Under the pieces are notes generated by a model. It had not been told where the DNA came from. It saw nothing but the letters and a program-made list of their open reading frames with translations, and made no database searches. A program made the position numbers and the translations under genes. Below are positions 33,480 through 47,100 of a stretch of 64,000 nucleotides of DNA, piece after piece; position 1 is the stretch's first letter, and each line of letters starts with the position of its first letter. The stretch spans positions 389,501 to 453,500 of the forward strand of contig JAIUJO010000087.1 of the NCBI GenBank assembly GCA_023846275.1. The letters are read 5' to 3'. The DNA comes from Vanilla planifolia. Lineage: Eukaryota; Streptophyta; Magnoliopsida; Asparagales; Orchidaceae.

Positions 33480-36400
33480 ACTAATATTAAATAATATAAC
33501 AACTTAATGCAAAACATTTGCAAGAATGAGATAAATTATAAAGGAAAGTGGCATTGATAAGACACTTAAGAGATTGAGTGTAATATCCTTAGCAATCAAA
33601 TTATGTAATAATTATAAAATCTCATAAAATGCACCAAAACTCTGGAAAATAAATATTTAAAAATTTTTAAAACTATTTACTAAATTGATAGCACTCATTC
33701 CTAAATATTTTGATTTCTTTACAATGGACATCGTTTAGAATTATTATGATTTTGCAATTTATATATATATATATATACATTATTACTTTAGTATTACTTA
33801 AATACATTCATTAATTTTAAAATTAATTAAATTCAGGTAATTTAATATAGCCAAATAAAAGCAAGGTAAAAGTGACATGGGAGGAAAATTAAATTTTTGT
33901 TCTAACATATTAAAAAAATGCAAAGAATTTGAACAATTTAGATAAATAGTGAAGACAAGCTTAATTATCAAAAAAGGTACAAATCAAAAGGTCATAAATA
34001 TAGTGCTAAAACCATAGAAAATAAAATATTTAGAAAAATAAAAATGAACAATTAACTTCATAGACCTCATCAAAATAACTAGTATTTACTAAATTTAAAA
34101 TATATATGAATTATAATAAATTCTACCATTAATTTTTTGAAAATATATATTAAATAAAAAAAGTGATAAATTCATGATGTGTAATATAACAAAATATAAG
34201 AAATTTAAAATTGACATGATAGAAGACTTAGAGTTTCATAATAATATAACAAAATCAAATGAAAATTTTTTAAAAAATTACATTATTTATTTTAACAAAG
34301 TTGCATTCCAAGATACTTACAACATCAAATGGAACAACATGAATAATCAAAACAAGTTTTAATTCAAATTCTCATAAAACATGTAAAAGCAATTGAAAGT
34401 AAAATATTTAAAATTATATTAATAAAACATAATTAGATAGAAATTAATCATGATCAATTTGAAAACATTTTCTTTTCTCTCAATCAAAACATCATTCAAT
34501 ATTACTATTAGTTACACAAAATAATAGACATTAACTATAACAAAACATTTATTTAAAACCAACTAAATATTTATTGAAGGTGCAATTACTTACTTTGAAA
34601 AAATATAATATGACTAAATCAAGCTAATGTAGAGGTCAAATGATAGGAGACATAGAATTACATAGTTATTTAATCCCATCAAAGAGAAAAACTTGAATAA
34701 ATGTCAAAAGGATTATATTAAAGTTGCATTCCAAGACACTAAAAAGATATTGTGTAACATTCTTGATCATCAAATTAGGTATAGATAAAAATTCCACATC
34801 AACAATGCCAAAATCATAGGAAAAATTATTTTTAAATATAAAAATGAAAATTTAATTAAATGGGCTCATTAAATAAATTAAAGTGAAATGTTTCCTTCTC
34901 CATTAGATGTCATTTTGAATTACATTAATTTACAAAAGTAGATAAGTATAAATAATTATACATTATTTTTTAATATTAAGTAAAATGTAAATATTAAATT
35001 TGAAATAAGATAATTTGAAGCAAGCTAACGTGATAAGAGAAAGCATTGTAAATGTCACAATGTAGTAGTGCTTTATTTCAAAGAAATATAATTTAATAAA
35101 AATGAAAAGTTTTATGGAATGAGACAAATTATATAAAAGTATTGTCTTCCAATGTGTTAAGGAGGTTGAGTATAGTATCCATGATCACTACATTAAGTAG
35201 AATATTGTTGTTTTTTAAAATATTTCGAAATGTCACGAAATAAAATATATAAAATTATAGAAAAATTAATATTTATTTTTATTGGAGCTTTAACAGAGAA
35301 CCATACTAAATAACAAATAATAATTAAAAAATTATAAAACAAGCATTTCGTAAATAAATATTAAATTTTAAATGTGATAAATAGAATAAATATAATTCAT
35401 TTAAATCAACGTGACGTAAAGGTCACACAAGTGGGGAATAAGACCTTAAAATTAATGAAACCAAATCAATTTAAAACTTTTAAAGAAATGAGAGAAAGTT
35501 TTTTTAAAAAGTACTTCCCAAGTTATTCAAAAGATCAATTATAACATCAATGATTATCAAAATATGATAGAAATTACAATGCCCCATAAAGCTTTTCTAA
35601 ACCAAGCAAACTAGAATACTAAGAGATACTGTTAAGAATACTAAATTGGATAGTGCTAATCAAGATGATTTCAATGGTGTTCATTTCTCATGTTCAGACC
35701 TTATCCAAAATAGTATGAATTGTAAAAGTAAATAAGCATAAATAGTAATAAATTATTTTTGTAATAACAAGTGAAAAAATATTAAAGTTGAAATAGAAAA
35801 AATTTAAGGGATAATATATGATATAATTAAAACCATTTAAAAGTGACACAATGTTTGATTTAGAGTTACATAATAGTCTTATAAAATAAAATTAAAACTT
35901 TTAATTAATGCTAGAATTCAGATGACAATGTTAACTTTCATGTTACTAATGAGATTGAGTATAGCATCATTAATTATTAGATAGGATATGGCCCAAAACA
36001 TCTCATAAACCATGCAAAAAGTATATAAAATAAATTATTTGGAAATTAAAAAATTAAATGTTTACTTCGATAGAGTTCATAAATACTAGGCCAATGATGC
36101 TGCCATTCACTCAATTAGACCTAGTTTGTAATTATAATGAATTACAAAAAGAAAAAATAATGGTAAATTATTATATTGGAATTAATTAAACACATGTTGA
36201 GGATTAAATGACATAATTTAAAACAATTTAAAATAAAGAAATTGTAAACATATAAAGGCCACATGAAGGTTGATTTAGAGTTATAAACTTAAGTTACTAA
36301 ATCAAAGAAAAAAATTAAATAAATAAGATAAAATATATTGAAAAGTTGAATTCCATGATACTAAAATGATTGAGCATAACATCCTTTATTGTAAAGGAAA

Positions 36401-38973
36401 AAATGAAAAGAAATATAATAGTTTAAAAATGTACCAAATAAACGTTTAATTTGTTAGAGCTAGTCATGATGAGTCAAATAATGTTTTCCTAATCTTAGTG
36501 GACCTTGTTGTGAATTACTATGGATTATCAAAATAAGAAAGACATATGTAACATTATATTACTTTTTTAATATTACATAAATAGGTATTAAGCAAATGAT
36601 TTTAAAGCTATAATGAGATAACCTAAAATAATGTAATATCACCAAATCAAAGTGCTACAAAATTACATGGATGCAAATTTAGGTTTTCATAGTCTTAAAA
36701 AGAAATTAAAAAAAAATTTGAAGAAATAAGAGACATAGTATTACAAAGTCACATTTTACTATATTAAAGAGATTGACTATAGACATCTCGACCATCAAAT
36801 GAGGTACGAATCAAAGTGCTTCGCACTGCATGCCAAAATACTAAAATTGAGTCAGTAAAAAATTTTTTATATCAACCAATCGCTATTCAGAATTAATGTG
36901 AATTACGAAAATAAAAAGAATAAATAATAATAAATTATTATTTTACAATAAAGCAAATATATGTTGAAGTTAAAATAGGATAAATTGAAGAAATGGAACA
37001 TAACCATGCAAAAGGCATTTAAACACAAAAAAAGACTTAGAATTATGTACTACTATTAAAAAATTAAAGCAAAATGTTTTAAAAAAGGACTTGTACTATA
37101 AAGTTGCATTCAAATATACTAAGGAGATCAAGTCTAACAACCTTAATCACCAAACACACTAGGAATAAAAATATTTCATAATTTTGCAAAAAAGCTAAAA
37201 AGAAACTATTTTGAAAAAATTTTAAAATAAAATATTAATTTAAAAAGGTTCACGGAGATGGTCCTGTTGAAATATGTTTTGCCTCCTTCAAATAGGTATT
37301 CAATTACTATGAGCTAAAAACATAAATTATTAATTAATAATAAGTAAATTTTTAGCATAATTGAAATTAGATAAATTAATGCAACAAAATATAACAAAAT
37401 CAAAGTGATGAAGAGGTCATACTAGATGAGATATTATTATAGTAAAATCACAAAATTAAACAAAAAATAATTTAGCTAATGTTATAAATTGTATGCAAAA
37501 TTTATGTTTTAAAGATATTAAGGTGTTAAAATGTAACAATTTGATCAACAAATAGAGTATGAATTGAAATAGCTGTTAAAGCAAGCTGAACCACAGAAAT
37601 TGAATATTTAAATAATACAGTTCATTGAGAAGATTCCATCGAAGTTTGTTTCGTCAAGATTGGTCTTTGTTTTGAATTATTACAAATAACAAATTAAATA
37701 GCATAAATATAGTTAAGATTGTTGTCCTAATATTATATAAATATATATTAAAGTTGAAATTAGATATACTTAAGCAATGTATATATCAAAATAAAAATAA
37801 AGTGAAGGTCACAAAAATTTAGATTTTGACATAAATTATAATATAAACAAATAAAGGTTGAACATTTTTATTAATGCGATAAAATGTTCAAAAAAGAAAT
37901 ACAGAAAAATATCTAATAAAATATTAGTAATCTCAAGAAAATAAAGTATTTTAAGTTATAAAACTAAATACTTTGTTGTATAAAGTCAGTAAGTGTGAGT
38001 TCAACAACCATTGAGAAAATATATACTAAAGATAAAATAAGCTAAATTAAGGCATTTTAAGACAATTAAATGAAAGCAATGTAAAGCGTGCTCAAATGAA
38101 GATTTTTGGTTAGAAAATAATTTAAACAAATCAAAAAAATATTTTAAGAAATGGCATAAAATTTATGAAAAATTTTAATTCTAAGATATAGTGGAGATTG
38201 AGTGTAATATCTTCGATCGTAAAATCGTTTATCAATCAAATTATCTCACAAAACATGCAAAAATAAAACAAAAATATTTTAAAATATGAAACTAAATAGT
38301 AAATTTGATACACCCTAATAAATCATGTCCAACAATCTTTCTTTAAGTGTTATAGCATAACGAAATCAAAGATAAGTAAGAATGGGTTGCACTATAGCAA
38401 AGTCAAATAAAAAAAAAATTGAAATGAGATAGACATAATAAAAAACACTACATTTTAAGATAATAACGAAGTCAAACACAGCGACCTACGTAATCAAATT
38501 AGCTAAGCATTAAACATTCCTGAGAAATGTTCTTTAGTAATGATATTTTTAAATATAAAAATAACTTCTTAATTATATATATTTCATCATAATTATTCTA
38601 ATATTTTTTATCTTTATGAGACATTTTTCTAAATTACTACAAATTATAAAGTAAATATGCATAAATAAGTTTTTTATTATTATTAAATATTTATTAATGT
38701 TAAATTAGTTAAATTGGAACAATATAATGTAAAAAACTAAAAGAATTGTAATGACTACTTTAGATAAAATATTTGCTTTGTAATATAACAATTTCAAAGG
38801 AAAGCATTTGAAGAATTGGAATAAAGTTTGTTTGAAAGTTTGATTTCGAGATACCAAGGAGATCAAGCATGCGAACCTTAATCATGAAATTAGGAATGAT
38901 TAAAAATATCTCAAAAAATAATTTTGATCATTGCAAAATTTTTTAATAATTATAAAAAATGAGAATATAATTT
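33480..38973. repeat. Array segment outside the higher-order register
   Basis: Monomers are spaced about 350-420 bp (box A at about 33575, 34745, 35165, 35540, 35952, 36370, 36775, 37128, 37525, 38200). The variant half-monomer and the GATTTATTA-type box B that mark the higher-order repeat further right are absent at the expected positions. This is what one expects of an older array edge that is no longer homogenised. Confidence 0.6.
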
Positions 38974-41900
38974 GATAGAGCTCGTTGAGACGAGACTAAT
39001 GACATTTGTTCCATCTTGTTTGGACCTTATTTAGAGTTACTGTTAATTATGAAAGTACATAGGCTTAAAAAATATTAAATTATTAACAAAAAATTAAGTA
39101 AATATATATTAGAGATGAAATTATATAAATTGAAGCATCACAATATGACTAACTAAAAGTGATATAATGGGCACATGAGATGGAAATTAACATTTCATAG
39201 TAATAGTACCAAATAAAAGTGGACAATTTGAACAAATTTGATCAGTTTTACAAGAAAGTATTTTCCAAGGTAATAGGGAGATCAAGTGTAACATTTTCTC
39301 TCATGAATTAAGTTAGAATTCAAAATTTCTTGAAAAGCATAACAATGACCTAGAAATATGCATATATATATTAATGAACGGTGATATAGCTTTTTGAGAC
39401 AAGTACAAGGATCTTTGCTTCATACTGATTTAACCGCATTTTGTATTATTATGAAATAAAAATTTCAATAAATAGTAAATAACAATAATTTATTTTTTTA
39501 GATATAATTTTAACATAAATAAAATAAATTTAAGTAATTTATATAACAAAATATAAGAAATGTAATTTTCATAAGGGAAGAGAATAAGCTTTTTCATATT
39601 AATATAACTAAATCAAAGAAAAAAATTAGAAAATATGAAATAAATTATACAAACTTATTGAATTCCAAGATACAAACGAAATGGAGAGTACCAAAACTTA
39701 CAAAAGTAAAATATTTAAAAATAATGAAAAGAATATCTGGAAGGATAGAGCTTGCCAAGTTATGTTCAATGGTGTTTTTGTGCTCTCGTTCGTACCTCGA
39801 TAGGAGAAACTGTGCATTACCAAAGTAAAAAAACACAGCTAACAAAATTATTTTATTTATAATATATAAATATATATTAATGCTGAATCGTAATAAATTG
39901 GTCAAATTCATGTAACCAAATCAAGCTGTTTTTATGATCACACAAGAGAAGATTTAGAGTCCGATTAAAGTATAATAAAATCGAAGAAATTATTTAGAGA
40001 ATGACATTAACTGGAAAGAAAAGTTACTTTCTAAAATAAAAAAAAATCAAGTGTAAAATCTTGTTAATGAAATTAGATATAACTCAAATTGCTTTGTAAA
40101 TCACATCAAAAGGCTAGGAAAAAATTCATAAATACTTAATTTTGTTATGGCTCATTGACATGAGTCCAACACTGTCAGTTTTATCTCGATAAAGCCTATT
40201 CTAGATTTACTATGAATTACATAGCTAAATTAACATAACTAAACATAAATATTTTTTTTAATATTAAGTAAATTAATATTAAAACCTAATTAACTTAACT
40301 TCAAGTGATGTAATTAAGCTAAATAAAAAGCATTATAAAAAACAATTGATAAGATATTAAGATTTTTGAAGTATTACATTAAAATTGAAGTGGATATATA
40401 AAAATAATTATGCTATTTGATACTATCAACGACGAATTTCATGTGACCTTTATTTAAAATTAATTAGACCTTGTAATGAATTTCTATGAATTATAAAAAT
40501 AAGCAAGCATAAATAATAATCAATTATTGTTTTAATATTAAGTAAATATTTATTAAACTTGATGTCAAATAAAAAATAATTTGGATTAAAAGTTCTTGAA
40601 AAACTTCCCTAAATAAATAAATTCTAATAATATTAAAAAGAAAGACTTAATTTGATAGAAATCATTAAAATATATCCAATAATAATTGTTTCAACTTCAT
40701 CAAATATCATTCAAAATTACTATGAATTATAAAAAAATACATAAATAATTTCTTTCAATAATTATTAGATATAAATAAAAGTTTAAATTAAATAAATTAA
40801 GCTAATGGAATTAAAAAAATAAAAGAAATGTAATGGAGGGTTTACGGTAGATGTAGGATACTAAGTAATATAACAATTTCAAAGTAAAACATTTCAAAAA
40901 ATAGGAAACATCTTTGTAGATAGCTGCATTCTGTGATAGAAAGAATGCCAAGCATACGATCCTTGATCATGAAATTTAGAATGAATCAAATGTCTTGTAA
41001 AACATTCATAATTGCTATATTGTTTTTAAAAATATAAAAATGAATATAGAAATGTATAGAGCCTATTGAGAGGTGTCCAACATTTGTTTCATGTTGATCA
41101 GACCAAGTCTTAGTTTTCTATGAATTACTAAGATAAATTAGCTTAAAAAGAAATAAATTATAATTTTATAATTACGTCAAATTTTATTAAAGATCAAATT
41201 AGTTAAATTAAAGCATCATAATATAACAAAGTAAACGTGATGCAAAAGTAACAGAGTGTTAGAGTTTCATAGTAACAATACCAAATCATTGTAAAAAATT
41301 TATAGAAAGGAGAAAAGCATTATAAGATTGTTTTATTCAAAGGCACTAAAGGCATCAAGTGTACCATTCTTGAGCATACTTCACATTGGAAACTTTCTAA
41401 CATCAAACTCTAGATTTTTAGTTATGAATCAAAACATTTCAAAAAAATTCTAAAAACTCTAGAAATTACATTGGATAATTAACGTAGAAATTCTACATTA
41501 GAAAGTTGAATTCCTAAATACTAATCAGATCATGCATAACATTCTAAATCATTAAATCCTTTACAAATAAAAATATGTCTACAACATTCAAAATAAATTT
41601 AAAAAATATAATTATTTCATATAAAATTAGAAAAAGCCCATCAGGATGAGCACATCAAAAAGTTTTATGGTAGATGAATTTTTGCTAAGAATTATTGCAA
41701 ATTACAAATTAAATAAGCATAAGCATATATATGTTATAATTTAAATGGCATAAATTGAAGCAAATTAATATGCCTAAATTAAAACAATTTAAAAGTTACT
41801 TGACAAATGGTTTACAGTTATGTAGCAATACAACAAAAAAAATTAAAATATTTTAAAAAATGATAAATGTTTTAGAAGGAAAAATTTAAAATAATGAAGA

Positions 41901-44100
41901 AGATGTCGTATAACACCCCTAATTATCAAATCAAAAAATAATCAAAATTTCTTATAAAGTTTCGCAAAATAATAGAAACATTTTTTAAAAAAATAAAAAA
42001 ATGTATATTTTATTATTGTGGCTTATCAAGATGAGGAAAGTAAATTATGTCCCAACACCTTTAGACAACTTTTTGAATCACTGTAAACCATAAAATTATT
42101 CTTATAAGTAAGAATGAACACAAAGAAAATATTACTTTAATATTAAGTAAATTTAAAATGAAGTGGAATTGAGATAAATTGACTAATGAAGGATAACAAA
42201 ATAGAAGTGATGAAAAAGGCAACAAACAAGAGAATATAATTTTCATAATGAAATAATAAAATCAAAGAAAAATTTTTAAATAAAGATATTAAGTGTTCAA
42301 AAAAGCTTCAAGGGAATTTTCCAGAAGGATCAATCTTAACGACCATGATCATCAAATCCTATATGAGTGGAAATATTTCATAATATAGTCTAACCGTAGA
42401 AAATAAATATCTTAATAAAATGAAACTAAATATTTAAATATGTGGAGTTCTTTAAGATGATTTATTAATCCTTGTTTCATGTCCATTGGACATTTTTTGA
42501 AATTTCTATGAATTTTGAATTAATAACCATAGTAATACAAAAATTAAAATTCTAATGTTATGCAAATAAATATTAAAGAACAAATTTGATAAATTGATGA
42601 AACATAAACTATCAAAATCAAAGAAATACATGGTTGCAATAAAGTGGATTTCAATTTGCTGTATGACATGACAAAATAATAGTGAAAAATATTAACTAAT
42701 GATACAAGTTATACAAAAAAGAGTTTCATTCTTACATAATAAAGAGATCTTGAATAACATCATCGAACATAAAAATAGGCATGAATCAAAATGCTCATAA
42801 ATTGTTCAAAAAATCTATAAAATAAAATTATTCTAAATTATGAAACTAAATACTTTTTTTAGTAGTATTCTCTAAGGTGAGTCCAATGATGTTTGATTCA
42901 CCATACTTGTACCTCATTCCAAATTTCCATGAATTATAATTGTAAATAAGCTCAAAAAAAGAAATTAACTTTTCAACTTTAAGAGTGCAATTATTAAAGT
43001 TAAAATAAGATAACTTATGGCATTATAATACAACAAAGATCACACTAGAGGAGAACAGGAGTTAAATTTTGATAATAACAAATTACAAAGAAATATTTGA
43101 AAAATTGGGATTTGTTGTGTAGGAAAATATCATTTCAACGTATTATGTAGATCAAGTATAACATTTTAGATCATCAAACATGGTAAAAAAAAGGCTAATA
43201 AATCATGACAAAAGGAAGGAAATCTAAATATATATAATAGAGCAAAATCGGGATCTTGTTTTATAGAGCTCCCTGACGTAAGTCGATTGACGTTTCCTTC
43301 ATCTCGATCAAACCTTATTTGGCATTAGTATAAAATATAAAAGTAAATAAGCATAACAAATAATAAATCAGTATTCTAATATTAAGTAACTATATATTAA
43401 AGTTGAAATAATACAATTAAATTACAATAATAAAAGCAAATCAAACAAATATAAACGTCACAAAGGAAGAGAATTAGATTTTCATATTTATACAATAAAA
43501 TAAAAGAAATTTTTTAATAAAATTAATATAAATTATATACAAAAGTTACATTCCAAGAAATTAAGGAGGTCTAATATAACAACGATAATTTTTAAAACAT
43601 GTATAAATACAAAAGTTTTGAAAAGAGTGCCATTACCTAAGAAAATAAAATTTTTAAAAATAATAATAAAAGTGCTTAGCTAGATAAAGGTCACCAAGTT
43701 TTGTGTAGTGATATTTCCTTCATCTTGGTCCAACCTTATTTGTAATTACAATAAATTACAAAATAATACAAAGAAAATAAGCATAAATAAATTTCTTAAT
43801 ATTTATTTAACATAATTTAAAGCTAGAAATTGGTTAAATTGAAAATATGTAATATAATGGCAAAAAATAAATGTAATGGATAGTTTAGAGAAGATTTTTT
43901 ATTAATTAGTAATATATCAATTTCAAAGAAGGATATTAAAAGAAATAACAAATATTTTATGAGAAAGTCATATTCCAAGATTTAAAGGAGATAAAGCATG
44001 CCATCCCTGATGATGAAATAAGAAGCGAGACAAAATGTCTCATAAAAGTTCTCAATTCACAAAAAACGTTTTAAAAGATATAAACATTAGTATATAATTT
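38974..44100. repeat. Higher-order repeat copy 1 (about 5.1 kb)
   Basis: It starts at the box B GATAGAGCTCGTTGAGACG. Landmarks in order are a CATATATATATTAA spacer at 39361, monomer 3 with GGATAGAGCTTGCC at 39743, monomer 4 with TAGATTTACTATGAATT near 40202, the half-monomer variant at about 41335-41560, a box B of type GATGATTTATTAAT at 42441, one followed by GATTCACCATACTTGTACCTC at 42863, and GGATCTTGTTTTATAGAGC at 43252. The same landmarks recur in copies 2 and 3. Confidence 0.7.
41335..41560. repeat. Half-monomer variant, higher-order copy 1
   Basis: Two box A elements lie only about 175 bp apart, separated by a private segment starting near TTCACATTGGAAACTTTC and ending TCTACATTAGAAAGTTGAAT. 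The same structure recurs at 46365-46610, 50800-51040 and 55960-56200, and I saw it nowhere else in the array. Confidence 0.7.
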
Positions 44101-47100
44101 GATAGAGCTCATTGAGATGACTACTATGATATTTGTTCCATGCTGAATACCCTTCATATGGAGTAATAACTAATTTGGAAAGTAGATATGCACAAAATAA
44201 TAAATTATTGACTTAAAATTAGGTAAATATTTACTAAAGATGAAATATGATAAATTTAAGTATCATAATATAAACAAGCAAAAGCAGTGCAAAGGTCCCA
44301 CATGAAGACAATTTTAATTGTCTAGTCATAATACAAATTAATGCAAAAACCATGGAGAAAAAGAATTTTTTTTTAGAAAGGTACAAGATGATGATTAACT
44401 ACTAATATAAATATATAATAACACAAAATGATTAACTTGGTTGACCTGGCTTGTTGAGAGAAGTATAATGATGTTTGCATTGAGGCAGATTTTGTAGTAC
44501 TACAATTCATCTATGTAAATAAAAATAATAATAATAAATTGTTTATTGAATATTTATTAAATAAATATTAAATCTCAAATAACATAAATTTAAGTAATTT
44601 AATATATCCAAATCTAAAAAATATTAAAGCCATAAGAGAAGAGAGTTAGCTTTTCATATTAATATAACAAAATGAAGGCAAACATTGTAAAATAGGCAAT
44701 AAATTCTATGAAAATGCTTCATTCAATGAAAATAACAAATTTGAGTGCAATACTCTCGTTTATCAATTTAGGTACTAATTGAAAGCAATTATGAAGAGTG
44801 TAGTATCCTTTGAAAGTAAAATATTTTAAAATAATTAAATGTATATCTAGAGAGATAGAGTTCACGAAACAATGCTTAATGACAATATTTTGCCTAATTT
44901 GGACTTTGTTGAGAGAAACTAAGAATTACCAATGTAAAGATAATTAAAAAATAATTGTTTTTTAATAAGAAGTAAATATATGTTAATGTTGAAAGAAACT
45001 AATCGATTAAATTTTCAATAATTAAAATGAGGTCATATATTTGACACTTAAGAGGATAGTCAGATTTACAATTTAATATAATAAAATCTAACCAAAATAT
45101 TTAACGAATGATATTAATTGAATGAAAAATTCTCTTTTAAAAATAGCAAGGAGATCATGTGTAAAATCATCATTCATTAAATCAAGTAGTAATCAATTTT
45201 TTTAAAAAAACATGAAAAAATCAAGGAAATTAAAAAAATTAAAAATATTTAAAAAATAATATAATTTTTCCATCGGATTTTGTGATTAGCTGAAGAACAT
45301 CGATTTTGTCATGATTAGATCTGTTGTAGATTTATTATGAACTTCAGAGGCAAAAAGGCCTAAGTTTAACAATTTTTAATTTAATATGAAGTAAATAATT
45401 ACTAAAACATAAATGAGATAGCTTGAAGCAATACAATATAACCAAATGAAGTAATGTAAAAGTCACACAACTAGAATCATAGATCTTTCAAGTAATATAT
45501 TAAAATTAAAAATGAAAATATAAAAATAAATAATTGGATACACCTCACCCTAGGAAATCCAACAATCTTTGTGTCATCTCAATTACACCTGATTAAGAAT
45601 TTCTATGAATTTCCATTGAAAATAAGAAAAAATAATAATAAATGATTATTTTTATATTGTAAATATAAATTAAACCTGATATGAGAAAAATTTAAGTGTT
45701 GTACAATAATGAAATAAAAGAAAAGGTTTGCAAAGTAAAAGTTGTAGAGTTACATAGTAATATAAACAAATCAACGAAAAAGATTTGAAATGTGCTAAAT
45801 TATATAAAAAATAAGCATTTAATGTACTAAGAACCTAAAATTCATTAACCTTGATAGCTAAATATGGTTTGGATTGGGATGTCCTTAAAACATAATTGAG
45901 TTAACTTTAAGAAATGTAATAGAACAGAATAAAAATTAATATAACAATCACATGATTAGATATTTAAATTTTTAAAGTACTATATCTAACTTAAAGTGCA
46001 AATATAATAATGAATACATGATTGGACACATATCACCAAATCATGTCTAATGATCTTAGTTTCATCTCAATTAGGTCTTGTTGAGAATTTCTATGAATTA
46101 CAAAAAAATATACTAATAAAAGTAATCAATTATTTTTTTAATTTTAAGTAAATATAAATTAAATTTGATGTGATATATAATTAAGAATTATGATATAATA
46201 AAATAAAAAATAGGGGTCATATAAGAAAAGTTGATTAGAAATGAGACAAATTGTAGAGAAAAATTGCAGCATCATAATATAACAAGCAAAAAGTGATGGA
46301 ATGGTCACACGAGAGGAGAGTAATAGTTTCATTGTAATAATACCAAATCAATGTAAAACATTTGATAAGTTTTATAGGATAGTTCTATTCAAGGACACGG
46401 AAGACATTAAGTGTAACATTCATGAGAATACTTTGCATTGGAAACTATCATATGTTAAAATCTAGATTTTTATTAATGAATAAAAATATTTCATATAATG
46501 CTTAAAAAATCTAGAAAAAAAATTATTTTGAATAATGAAGTTTTTTAAATTCTTTATTAAAATTTTGAATTCCTAGATTCTATGGAGATCATGCATAACA
46601 TACTAAATCATCAAGTCTTATTTGAATATAAATATCTTGATAACATTTAGAAATAACAAAAATAAATTTTTTAAAAATATTCATTTTGATAGTGCCCACC
46701 ACGTTGAGTCTATCAAAAAGTTTTTTGGGTCAATCAGTTTTTGCTCAGAATTATTTAAAACTACTAATTTAAATAAACAATAACAATAAAAAAAATATGA
46801 AAATGTTTTTAATATAATATATGTTAAAACAAAAATTGGATAAATTATGGCAGTTTAATACTTCTAAATCAAACAAATTTGAAAGTTACATGATAAAAGA
46901 TTAAGTGTTATGTTGTATTATAATAAAAATAGAGGAAAATATTTGAAAAAATGACATAAGTTGGGTTTGAAAGAAACATTCAAATATATTATGAAGTTGT
47001 TGTGTGGCACCACTAAAAACCAAATCCAGAATTAACCAAAATATCTTATAAAGTGTGCCAAAAAATTAGAAATTTTCACAAGAAACAAAAAGATGAATAT

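Larger units (their letters stand above)
29249..33480 (-). mobile_element. 5'-truncated Ty3/gypsy retrotransposon (gypsy-2)
   Basis: Reading up from low coordinates: 3' LTR (29249-30221), polypurine tract, integrase C-terminal region, integrase core and zinc-binding domain, RNase H, RT with YVDD, and protease/linker. The order RT-RNase H-integrase identifies Ty3/gypsy. The pol region is colinear over about 2.8 kb with frameshifts and stops but no large deletion. Gag, the primer-binding site and the 5' LTR are missing. The element ends near 33.4 kb, where the satellite array begins. Confidence 0.85.
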
